Shown: positions 1 to 8,974 of the stretch, piece by piece
Layout: each line of letters starts with the position of its first letter
Numbering within the stretch: the stretch's first letter is position 1
DNA from: Betaproteobacteria bacterium
GTDB taxonomy: Bacteria > Pseudomonadota > Gammaproteobacteria > Burkholderiales > Sulfuricellaceae
Direction: 5' to 3'
DNA length: 44,725 nt
Assembly (NCBI GenBank): GCA_021373185.1
Contig: JAJFTF010000021.1
Coordinates: 1-44,725, forward strand
Made by a program: the position numbers and the translations under genes
Notes under the pieces: model-generated
The model's database searches: none
The model's input: the letters and a program-made list of their open reading frames with translations, nothing else
What the model was told of the DNA's origin: nothing

Positions 1-67
1 CGACGGCGTGGTGTGGGACGGCAAGGAACCGAAAGCCTATGCCGCAAGTTTCAAGATCAAGGCTTGA
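1..67 (+). CDS. nrtA: Nitrate ABC transporter substrate-binding protein, C-terminal end only
   Basis: Only the last 21 codons are inside the window, in the frame starting at base 2 and ending with TGA at 65-67. The tail reads DGVVWDGKEPKAYAASFKIKA, the kind of C-terminus I know from NrtA/NasF periplasmic or lipid-anchored nitrate-binding proteins. The next genes are the permease and ATPase of the same transporter, which supports the call. Domains, signal peptide and ligand residues lie outside the window. What else it could be: the related CmpA bicarbonate-binding protein, but the nirDB genes downstream argue for nitrate or nitrite. Confidence 0.75.
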   Translation, partial: DGVVWDGKEPKAYAASFKIKA

Positions 68-80
68 GGGCTAGTGACGA

Positions 81-142
81 GTGATGGGGAATGGGTGATG
101 GAAGACCATCTCCCCCATCACTCATCACCCATTACCCATCAC
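81..142. repeat. Heptamer-based quasi-palindrome between nrtA and nrtB
   Basis: Left arm 81-100 and right arm 123-142 are reverse complements at 19 of 20 positions, with a 22-nt spacer. Each arm is built from imperfect 7-nt units (GTGATGG, GGAATGG, GTGATGG on the left; CCATCAC-type units on the right). It occupies almost the whole nrtA-nrtB gap and ends just before the nrtB ribosome binding site. In mRNA it would form a long hairpin that could shield the nrtA message or lower nrtB translation; that role is inference. Confidence 0.8.
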
Positions 143-156
143 CAAAAGGATTTCAA

Positions 157-921
157 ATGAACAAATTTCTCAAGCCCCTGCTCCCGCCGTTGCTCGGCCT
201 GCTGCTGTTCGTCGGCGTGTGGGCGCTGGTGGCGCAGTCCAGCCCGCAATTGCCGGGGCCGCTGAAAACCTGGGCGTCGGCGGCGCAGCTGTTCAGCGAC
301 CCGTTTTACCGCAAGGGGCCGAACGACCAGGGCATAGGCTGGAACATCCTCGCCTCGCTGCAACGGGTTGCCATCGGCTTCGGCATGGCGGCGGCGATCG
401 GCATCCCGCTGGGCTTCATGATCGGGCGCTTCAAGTTCCTCGACGACCTGAGCGCGCCCATCATCAGCCTGCTGCGCCCGGTTTCGCCGCTGGCCTGGCT
501 GCCGATAGGCCTGCTGGTGTTCAAGGCGGCCAACCCGGCGGCGATCTGGGTAATTTTCATTTCCGCCATCTGGCCCATGATCATCAACACCGCCGTGGGC
601 GTGAATCGAATCCCGGCTGACTACATGAACGTGGCCAAGGTGCTGAACCTGTCCGAATGGAAGATATTCACCAAAATTCTGTTCCCTGCCGTGCTGCCTT
701 ACATGATGACCGGCATTCGCCTGTCCATGGGCGTGGCCTGGCTGGTGATCGTGGCGGCTGAAATGCTCACCGGCGGCGTCGGCATCGGCTTCTGGGTGTG
801 GGACGAATGGAACAACCTCAACGTCGAGCACATCATCATCGCCATTTTCATCGTCGGCATTGTCGGGCTGTTGCTGGAACAGGTGCTGGTGCTGCTGGCT
901 AAAAGATTCAGTTATGAGTGA
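157..921 (+). CDS. nrtB: Nitrate ABC transporter permease NrtB
   Basis: A 254-residue inner-membrane permease of the nitrate/sulfonate/taurine type. It starts with a hydrophobic segment (about residues 5-25), has several further membrane segments, and carries the cytoplasmic EAA-type loop around residues 165-195 (NLSEWKIFTKILFPAVLP) that contacts the ATPase. The reading frame is open back to base 91, but that stretch is the hairpin repeat. I chose ATG 157 because AAAGGA at 144-149 lies just upstream and the protein then begins MNKFLKPLLPP as expected. It sits between nrtA and nrtD and would import nitrate, possibly nitrite, for the NirBD enzyme encoded downstream. A cyanate or bicarbonate transporter is less likely given the context. 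Confidence 0.9.
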   Translation: MNKFLKPLLPPLLGLLLFVGVWALVAQSSPQLPGPLKTWASAAQLFSDPFYRKGPNDQGIGWNILASLQRVAIGFGMAAAIGIPLGFMIGRFKFLDDLSAPIISLLRPVSPLAWLPIGLLVFKAANPAAIWVIFISAIWPMIINTAVGVNRIPADYMNVAKVLNLSEWKIFTKILFPAVLPYMMTGIRLSMGVAWLVIVAAEMLTGGVGIGFWVWDEWNNLNVEHIIIAIFIVGIVGLLLEQVLVLLAKRFSYE

Positions 922-1015
922 GGTGAGGGGTAAGGCGTGAGGGGTGAGGCGGCAAAGTCAAAATCTACCGCGCACCGGTTTTATCGCCTCACCCCTAACC
1001 CCTCCCGCCTCACCT
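921..1015. repeat. Second heptamer-based quasi-palindrome, between nrtB and nrtD
   Basis: Arms 921-951 and 985-1015 match as reverse complements at 26 of 31 positions around a 33-nt spacer. The left arm reads as successive 7-nt units GTGAGGG, GTAAGGC, GTGAGGG, GTGAGGC; the right arm has GCCTCAC, CCCTAAC, CCCTCCC, GCCTCAC. It shares unit style and position with the repeat at 81-142: it overlaps the end of nrtB and stops just before the nrtD ribosome binding site (AAGGAGA, 1018-1024). Confidence 0.75.
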
Positions 1016-1029
1016 CCAAGGAGACACAA

Positions 1030-1821
1030 ATGGAAAAATACGTACAAGTCGAAAACGTGCATATGGTGTTCAACACCAAAAAAGGCCCTTTCGTGGCGTT
1101 GCGCGACATCAATCTGAACATCGCCAAGGGCGAGTTCGTCGCCCTGATCGGTCACTCCGGCTGCGGCAAATCCACGCTGCTGAACCTTGTGGCTGGGCTG
1201 ACCTTGCCCAGTGACGGCGCGATGCTGTGTGCCGGGCGAGAAATCGCCGGCCCCGGCCCGGAGCGCGGGGTGGTATTCCAGAACCACAGCCTGCTGCCTT
1301 GGCTGACCTGCTTCGATAACGTTTATCTCGCCGTGGAGCGGGTGTTCGGCCAGGCCGAAAGCAAGGCCAGCCTGAAAACTCGCACCCACGAGGCGCTGGC
1401 GCTGGTGGGACTGACCCATGCGGAACACAAGCATCCGCACGAGATTTCCGGCGGCATGAAGCAGCGCGTCGGCATTGCCCGCGCGCTCTCCATGCAGCCC
1501 AAGGTGCTGCTGCTGGACGAGCCATTCGGCGCGTTGGACGCGCTTACCCGCGCCCATCTCCAGGACGAATTGATGAAAATCACGGCGGAAACTAACGGCA
1601 CGGTGGTGATGGTGACCCACGACGTGGACGAGGCGGTGCTGCTGTCCGACCGCATTGTGATGATGACCAACGGCCCGGCGGCGACCATAGGAGAAACCCT
1701 CACCGTGGATCTGCCGCGTCCGCGCGACCGTCTGGAGATGGCCAACAACAAGCGCTACCACGAGCTGCGCGCAGAGGTGCTGGATTTTCTCTATCGGCGT
1801 CAACTGCGCCCCGCAGCCTGA
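1030..1821 (+). CDS. nrtD: Nitrate ABC transporter ATP-binding protein NrtD
   Basis: A 263-residue ATPase that drives the NrtAB transporter from the cytoplasmic side. All ABC motifs are visible: Walker A GHSGCGKST (residues 41-49), signature ISGGMKQR (139-146), Walker B LLLDEP (160-165) and H-loop His197. The start at 1030 is set by AAGGAGA at 1018-1024; the open frame further upstream is the hairpin repeat. This is the short NrtD form. A fused NrtC-type ATPase is not present, so the transporter has the NasFED-like composition. The gene lies 19 bp before nirD and is probably co-transcribed with it. Confidence 0.92.
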   Translation: MEKYVQVENVHMVFNTKKGPFVALRDINLNIAKGEFVALIGHSGCGKSTLLNLVAGLTLPSDGAMLCAGREIAGPGPERGVVFQNHSLLPWLTCFDNVYLAVERVFGQAESKASLKTRTHEALALVGLTHAEHKHPHEISGGMKQRVGIARALSMQPKVLLLDEPFGALDALTRAHLQDELMKITAETNGTVVMVTHDVDEAVLLSDRIVMMTNGPAATIGETLTVDLPRPRDRLEMANNKRYHELRAEVLDFLYRRQLRPAA

Positions 1822-1840
1822 AACTCAAGGAGTTAATGTG

Positions 1841-2149
1841 ATGACTGAATGGATAAAAATTTGCGCGCTGGAAGAAATTCCCTCGATGGGAACTCGCGTG
1901 CTGGAAAGCGGCAAGGGGCGCGTCGGGCTGTTTCGCACCGATGCCGACGAGGTGTTTGCGCTCGCCGACCGTTGTCCCCACAAGGGCGGCCACCTGTCTC
2001 AGGGCATGGTGTGCGGCCAGCGCGTTTCCTGTCCGATGCATGGCTGGAGCATCGGCTTGCGGGACGGCACGGCGGCTGCGCCGGATGTGGGCAAGACCGA
2101 TACCTATCCGGTGAAGATCGAAGGCGGCATGGTGTTTGTTCAAATCTGA
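1841..2149 (+). CDS. nirD: Nitrite reductase small subunit NirD, Rieske type
   Basis: A 102-residue Rieske-fold partner of the NADH-dependent nitrite reductase NirB. The iron-sulfur ligands are intact: Cys45-x-His47 and Cys64-x2-His67 (CPH and CPMH motifs), so it can bind a [2Fe-2S] cluster, unlike the E. coli NirD that lacks these residues. A GTG at 1838 is directly in front of ATG 1841. AAGGAG at 1827-1832 fits 1841 better. It precedes nirB, whereas nirB-nirD is the more familiar order. The frame of the nirB ORF overlaps its end but the chosen nirB start lies 28 bp beyond its stop. Confidence 0.9.
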   Translation: MTEWIKICALEEIPSMGTRVLESGKGRVGLFRTDADEVFALADRCPHKGGHLSQGMVCGQRVSCPMHGWSIGLRDGTAAAPDVGKTDTYPVKIEGGMVFVQI

Positions 2150-2177
2150 GTGCTGCGAGCTAGCGAGAGGAACAATG

Positions 2178-4601
2178 ATGGAAAAGATGAAGCTGGTGAT
2201 GGTGGGCAACGGCATGGCCGGGGTGCGCACCCTGGAGGAGATCCTGAAGGTTTCTCCCAATCTCTACGAAATCACGGTGTTCGGGGCGGAGCCTCACGCC
2301 AACTACAACCGGATTCTGCTGTCGCCGGTGCTGTCCGGCGAGCAGACCCTCAAGGACATTATGCTGAACGACGTGGATTGGTATGCCGACAACGGCATCA
2401 CTCTGCATCTCAACAAGAAAATTTCCCGGATCGACCGCGTCAAGCGCGTGGTCTATGCCGAGGATGGCACGGAAGCGCCGTATGACCGCCTGCTGCTGGC
2501 GACCGGCTCCAACCCGGTGATCCTGCCGCTGCCGGGGCACGACCTGGACGGCGTGGTCAGCTTTCGCGACATCCGCGATGTGGATGCCATGGTGGACGCA
2601 TCGGGTAAGTACCGGCATGCGGTGGTGATCGGCGGCGGCCTGCTGGGACTGGAAGCGGCCAACGGCTTGAAATTGCGCGGCATGGACGTGACCGTGATTC
2701 ATAACGCGGACTGGCTGATGAACCGGCAGCTCGATGAAACCGCTGGGCGGATGCTGCAAAAATCCATGGAGTCGCGGGGGCTGAAATTCCTGCTCGGCAA
2801 GGTGAGCAAAAGCATCGGCGGCAAGGATGGGCGGGTAGCTGCGCTGTGCTTCGAGAGCGGTGAGGAAATTCCCGCCGATCTGGTGGTGATGGCGGTCGGC
2901 ATCAGGCCGAACGACGCCTTGGCCGCGTCTGCGGGAATCCATTGCAACAAGGGCATCGTAGTCAACGACACCATGCAGACTTACGACCCGCGTATTTATG
3001 CCGTGGGCGAGTGCGTCTCCCACCGTGGCGTGGCCTACGGCCTGGTTGCGCCGCTGTTCGAGATGGCCAAGGTGTGCGCCAATCATCTGTCGATGATGGG
3101 CATCGGGCGTTACACCGGATCGGTGGCGTCGACCAAGCTCAAGGTGACCGGCATCGACCTGTTTTCCGCCGGGGATTTCGAGGGCGATGGCGATGCCGAC
3201 GTTATCGTCATGTACGATGCGGCTGGCGGGATTTACAAAAAACTAGTGATTCGCGACGACAAGCTGGTCGGCACCGTGCTCTACGGCGATGCAGCCGATG
3301 GCTCATGGTACTTCCAGTTGCTGCGGGAAGGGCGCAACGTTGCCGAAATTCGCGGCCAACTGATGTATGGCCGCGCCCATCTGGGGAATGCCGGCCACCA
3401 AGGCCAGACCCAGGCGGCGGCGATGCCGGACACAATGGAAGTGTGCGGCTGTAACGGCATCACCAAGGGGATGATCGTCAAATCGATCAAGGAGCAGGGG
3501 CTGTTTACGCTGGATGAAGTGCGCAAGCACACCAAGGCGTCGGGTTCCTGCGGTTCCTGCACCGGGCTGGTGGAACAGATTCTGGCATCGACGCTGGGCG
3601 GCGATTATTCCCCCGCGCCGCAGACCAAACCGCTGTGCGGCTGCACCGAGCACACCCACGAAGAAGTGCGTGCCGCGATCCGCGACCACAAGCTGCTGTC
3701 CATTCCGGCTGCGATGCGCTTTCTCGAATGGCGCACCCCGGACGGCTGCCCCAGTTGCCGTCCGGCGCTCAACTACTATTTGCTTTCCACCTGGCCGCAT
3801 GAGGTGCAGGATGATCCGCAATCGCGCTTCATCAACGAGCGGGCTCATGCCAACATCCAGAAGGATGGCACCTATTCGGTGGTGCCGCGCATGTTCGGCG
3901 GCATCACCACGCCGGACGAGCTGCGCCGCATTGCGGACGTGGCTGACAAGTACCAGGTGCCGATGGTGAAGGTCACTGGCGGCCAGCGGATCGATCTGCT
4001 GGGCGTGAAGAAAGCCGACTTGCCCGCGATATGGGGTGATCTCGGCATGCCATCCGGGCATGCCTATGGCAAGGCGCTGCGCACCGTAAAAACCTGCGTT
4101 GGCAGCGAGTTCTGCCGTTTCGGCACGCAGGATTCGACCGGTCTGGGCATCGCCCTGGAAAAAGCCTTGTGGAACGTGTGGACGCCGCACAAGTTCAAGC
4201 TGGCGGTTTCGGGCTGCCCGCGCAATTGCGCCGAGGCGGCAATCAAGGATGTGGGCATCATCGGCGTGGATTCAGGCTGGGAGATTTTCGTCGGTGGAAA
4301 CGGCGGCATCAAGACCGAGGTGGCGGTGTTTCTGGTCAAGGTGAAAACGGCGGAAGAGGTGCTGGAATACACCGGCGCGTTCCTGCAACTTTATCGCGAA
4401 GAGGCGCGCTACCTGGATCGGACGGTGCATTGGGTGCAGCGGGTAGGGCTGGAATATGTGAAGTCCAAAGTGATGGATGAGGCATGCCGCAAGGCGCTGA
4501 ATGAGCGCTTGCTGTTTGCCCTGAAGGGTGAAAAAGACCCATGGGCGGAACGTGCCAGCGAAGGCGTGGAGAAACACGAATTCGAGGCGCTGGCGGTATA
4601 G
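2178..4601 (+). CDS. nirB: NADH-dependent nitrite reductase large subunit NirB
   Basis: An 807-residue cytoplasmic enzyme reducing nitrite to ammonium with six electrons from NAD(P)H. Order of parts: FAD-binding GxGxxG at residues 10-15, NADH-binding Rossmann motif (VVIGGGLLGLEAA, near 155), a BFD-type [2Fe-2S] domain with Cys423, Cys425, Cys458 and Cys461, a second similar Cys set (487, 489, 524, 527), then the nitrite/sulfite reductase module with siroheme-[4Fe-4S] ligands Cys640-x5-Cys646 and Cys680-x3-Cys684. It is somewhat shorter than E. coli NirB (847) at the C-terminus. ATG codons at 2175 and 2178 are both possible; GAGAGGA at 2165-2171 favours 2178. It ends the nitrate uptake operon. 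The nitrate reductase itself is not in the window. Confidence 0.95.
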   Translation: MEKMKLVMVGNGMAGVRTLEEILKVSPNLYEITVFGAEPHANYNRILLSPVLSGEQTLKDIMLNDVDWYADNGITLHLNKKISRIDRVKRVVYAEDGTEAPYDRLLLATGSNPVILPLPGHDLDGVVSFRDIRDVDAMVDASGKYRHAVVIGGGLLGLEAANGLKLRGMDVTVIHNADWLMNRQLDETAGRMLQKSMESRGLKFLLGKVSKSIGGKDGRVAALCFESGEEIPADLVVMAVGIRPNDALAASAGIHCNKGIVVNDTMQTYDPRIYAVGECVSHRGVAYGLVAPLFEMAKVCANHLSMMGIGRYTGSVASTKLKVTGIDLFSAGDFEGDGDADVIVMYDAAGGIYKKLVIRDDKLVGTVLYGDAADGSWYFQLLREGRNVAEIRGQLMYGRAHLGNAGHQGQTQAAAMPDTMEVCGCNGITKGMIVKSIKEQGLFTLDEVRKHTKASGSCGSCTGLVEQILASTLGGDYSPAPQTKPLCGCTEHTHEEVRAAIRDHKLLSIPAAMRFLEWRTPDGCPSCRPALNYYLLSTWPHEVQDDPQSRFINERAHANIQKDGTYSVVPRMFGGITTPDELRRIADVADKYQVPMVKVTGGQRIDLLGVKKADLPAIWGDLGMPSGHAYGKALRTVKTCVGSEFCRFGTQDSTGLGIALEKALWNVWTPHKFKLAVSGCPRNCAEAAIKDVGIIGVDSGWEIFVGGNGGIKTEVAVFLVKVKTAEEVLEYTGAFLQLYREEARYLDRTVHWVQRVGLEYVKSKVMDEACRKALNERLLFALKGEKDPWAERASEGVEKHEFEALAV

Positions 4602-4655
4602 GCAAAGCATGGCCGGAAGAGCGATGATTCCGCACTGAAATTCTGCGCGCCAATC

Positions 4656-4684
4656 TTGGTGGCCGGCAGGGAAGCCGTTATACT
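4656..4684 (+). promoter_or_regulatory. Putative sigma-70 promoter for the lipoprotein gene
   Basis: TTGGTG at 4656-4661 and TATACT at 4679-4684 are separated by 17 bp and lie 30 bp before the ATG at 4715. The -10 matches the consensus at 5 of 6 bases and the -35 at only 3. It would separate this gene from the nir operon ending at 4601. Confidence 0.4.
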
Positions 4685-4714
4685 GTGGCAACTCACAAAC
4701 GGCGCTCGCTCAGG

Positions 4715-5437
4715 ATGAATGCAAGAAGTGCTTTGCTCCTCGCTTTTCTGGTCATGTTTCTTTCGTCATGCGCTTCCACGCCAATCAGGACGGAAAACAA
4801 GAAAAATCCGCCGGCTTCGCCCGGGCTGAGGATCGGTTCCCTGATCAAATCAGACATCGATACGGTGACCGAAATTCACCAGCAGGAGAGCTTCGCTCAT
4901 CTGCACACCTTGATGGAAAAACTGTACCGGCGCAATCCGCGCGAATGGAAAAAATCCGGGCAGACTTCGGTGGAAAGCGCGGTCTATCGGGCGTTCGATT
5001 CGGGGCAGGACTGGCGCTTTCCCGAGCTGAACGGCAAGCGCGGGGCGGAATGCCTCAGTCTGGCTTTTCAGGAAAGCTATCAGGGCGACCGGGTGCTGGC
5101 TTTCATTTCGGGCATGGCGACCATGGTGATGGCTTCATACAACGACAAAGCCGAGTTCCATGTTTTTGACGAGATCGATCCGCAGAAACTCTACAACAGC
5201 GCGCGCAATATCGAGATCGCAGTATGGAAACTGAGCAATACGCGCGATAGCCAGGGCGTGTTGTTTCTGGTCAGCAATGAAAACGATGCCGCAAACCGTA
5301 ATCTCAGTTTCGAACGTGAATTCGGCAAACTGATCGCGCAGCAGGATACCATCGCCAGAATCATCGCCGAGAAAACCAACCGCTCCATCGTCCGTGTCAT
5401 CCAGAGCGTCGCCACCGCCGTGTTTCTGCCGATCTGA
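4715..5437 (+). CDS. Predicted lipoprotein of unknown function
   Basis: A 240-residue protein beginning with a lipoprotein signal peptide: charged start MNARS, hydrophobic core, and lipobox LSSC with the lipidated Cys at residue 19. The rest is a mixed soluble domain with no motif I recognise; it contains a hydrophobic patch (VLAFISGMATMVMA, about residues 127-140) and a hydrophobic C-terminus (SVATAVFLPI). The frame is open back to 4685, but ATG 4715 gives the signal peptide directly. The ribosome binding site is weak. Lipidation and export to the envelope are inferred; the role is unknown. It seems transcribed separately from nirB. I have the impression that such proteins are scattered in Betaproteobacteria, but I cannot name a family. 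Confidence 0.6.
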   Translation: MNARSALLLAFLVMFLSSCASTPIRTENKKNPPASPGLRIGSLIKSDIDTVTEIHQQESFAHLHTLMEKLYRRNPREWKKSGQTSVESAVYRAFDSGQDWRFPELNGKRGAECLSLAFQESYQGDRVLAFISGMATMVMASYNDKAEFHVFDEIDPQKLYNSARNIEIAVWKLSNTRDSQGVLFLVSNENDAANRNLSFEREFGKLIAQQDTIARIIAEKTNRSIVRVIQSVATAVFLPI

Positions 5438-5527
5438 ACCCAATTACCCTCTTCGATGCTGTCGATGTAGATTGTGCGGCTCCCCGAATGCTAGACTTGC
5501 GGCAAGCGACCCAACTTGTCCGATTGT

Positions 5528-6268
5528 ATGAATCCTTCATCTGAACGCCACGCCAGAATTTTCCTGCTGAGCCATATGCGCGCCTTTACCAGCCTGGCCG
5601 GGCATATTCTCGGCTCGCACCCGCAGATCAACGGCTACTATGAAATGCACATCAGCTATGAGGACGCCTCCGCGCTGGACAGGCAGCTTGAGGTATTCTT
5701 GGAAGGCGATGAGATCAAGGAGAGCAGCCGTTATCTGTTCGACAAGCTGCTGCACAACGACTATGTGTTGAAGCCCGAGCAGTTGGGTATGGCGAGCATG
5801 AAGATGCTGGTCTCGCTGATGGAACCGGAGCACACGATCAAGAGCATCGTCGATCTGTTCGCACAAAAAGAGATCGACGATCTTTATGCCTCGCCGGTCG
5901 AGGCGGCGAACTACTATATCGGCCGCATCCAGGCGCTCGCCGACTTCAGCCGGACGGCCACGCAGCCCTACTACTATTTCGATGCCGAGCTGTGGCAACG
6001 CGCGCCGGAGACACTGCTCCCCAGGCTATCTGACTGGCTGGAGCTGGATTCGCCGTTAAGCGAGCGCTATCAAATTTTCAGCCACACCGGCAAGGCCAGA
6101 AAAGGCGACTCGTCCGAGCGCATTCATCGCGGAACCATCGACCGGACGCCGGTCGATTACTCCCATGTCGCCATCCCGGAAGAGGTGCTGCGCGCGGCGC
6201 GAGAGGTTTACCGGGAATGCCGCCGGCAGATTATTGGGAATGCGGCGGATTCGGTCAGCCTGGATTAG
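5528..6268 (+). CDS. Sulfotransferase-like P-loop protein
   Basis: A 246-residue protein resembling the bacterial sulfotransferase family that transfers sulfate from PAPS. The N-terminus (RIFLLSHMRAFTSLAGHILG, residues 9-28) has the strand-loop-helix of the 5'-phosphosulfate-binding loop, followed by SHPQINGYYEMH, typical of this family. Near the C-terminus FSHTGKARKGDSSERIHRG resembles the conserved Gly-Asp-Ser segment near the end of these enzymes. The loop is RAFTSL, not the usual RSGST-type sequence, so activity is uncertain. The start is unclear: ATG 5528 has no strong ribosome binding site and TTG 5516 is possible. The acceptor cannot be read from the context. Confidence 0.65.
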   Translation: MNPSSERHARIFLLSHMRAFTSLAGHILGSHPQINGYYEMHISYEDASALDRQLEVFLEGDEIKESSRYLFDKLLHNDYVLKPEQLGMASMKMLVSLMEPEHTIKSIVDLFAQKEIDDLYASPVEAANYYIGRIQALADFSRTATQPYYYFDAELWQRAPETLLPRLSDWLELDSPLSERYQIFSHTGKARKGDSSERIHRGTIDRTPVDYSHVAIPEEVLRAAREVYRECRRQIIGNAADSVSLD

Positions 6269-6538
6269 TAGAGAGAAATTGAATCCAGATATGATCTGGC
6301 ACATACTGCCAGACCATGAACAGCCTTTCACCCATTGCCGACGATGACCAACGGCAGCTTTCAGGCAACGTAGCGTTATACGAGCAACCGAGCTATAGCG
6401 TGCCTTCTTTTTACTGCCATCTTTCGCCTAGAAAAAAATAGTATGTTTTTCCAGGGAAATGGCGGGCGAGATAGTGATGCGGCGCTGAATCTACTAGGGC
6501 TTTCCGCGCAGGCGCCTGGCCGGCTGGTGTTTATTCGG
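6269..6538. other. Intergenic region without a gene, upstream of katG
   Basis: I see no convincing coding region here; the short open frames lack a ribosome binding site and protein-like composition. A small dyad at 6295-6301/6307-6313 (TCTGGCA/TGCCAGA, 5-nt loop), just after the sulfotransferase stop, could be a weak terminator but has no T-tract. The rest becomes AT-richer towards the katG promoter. Confidence 0.5.
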
Positions 6539-6575
6539 ATCGCATTACACTATCGATCACATTGCTAAAATCAAT
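6539..6575 (+). promoter_or_regulatory. OxyR-like binding site upstream of katG
   Basis: Four tetramers have the exact spacing of the OxyR consensus (ATAG-N7-CTAT-N7-ATAG-N7-CTAT): ATCG 6539-6542, CTAT 6550-6553, ATTG 6561-6564 and CAAT 6572-6575, matching 13 of 16 defined bases. The downstream half ATTG-N7-CAAT is itself a perfect palindrome of LysR type. The site lies 64 bp before the katG start, where a peroxide-responsive activator would be expected. OxyR control is inference. Confidence 0.45.
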
Positions 6576-6623
6576 TAGATTATTCGTTTTCGAGACCATA
6601 CACTGGATCGTGCATTCAGTTAA

Positions 6624-8810
<2,187 letters not shown>

Positions 8811-8974
8811 TCCTGGAAGATTAGGTCTTAAAAAGTACCATATCGCGCAGCCTTGGCCTGGCATTGGGTTATCGCGAATCAGGTTGAGGATGTGCGAATC
8901 TCTGTCTGCGGCTGAGCGGAATGATACAGGTTGGTGTTCAAGGAGGGTGGGGGCGCAGCTTATCGCCTACGCGC

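Noticed and set aside
81..1015. CRISPR array or tandem mobile element at the nrt junctions
   Set aside because: Units are only 7 nt, inverted, without spacers of regular length; no cas genes are present.
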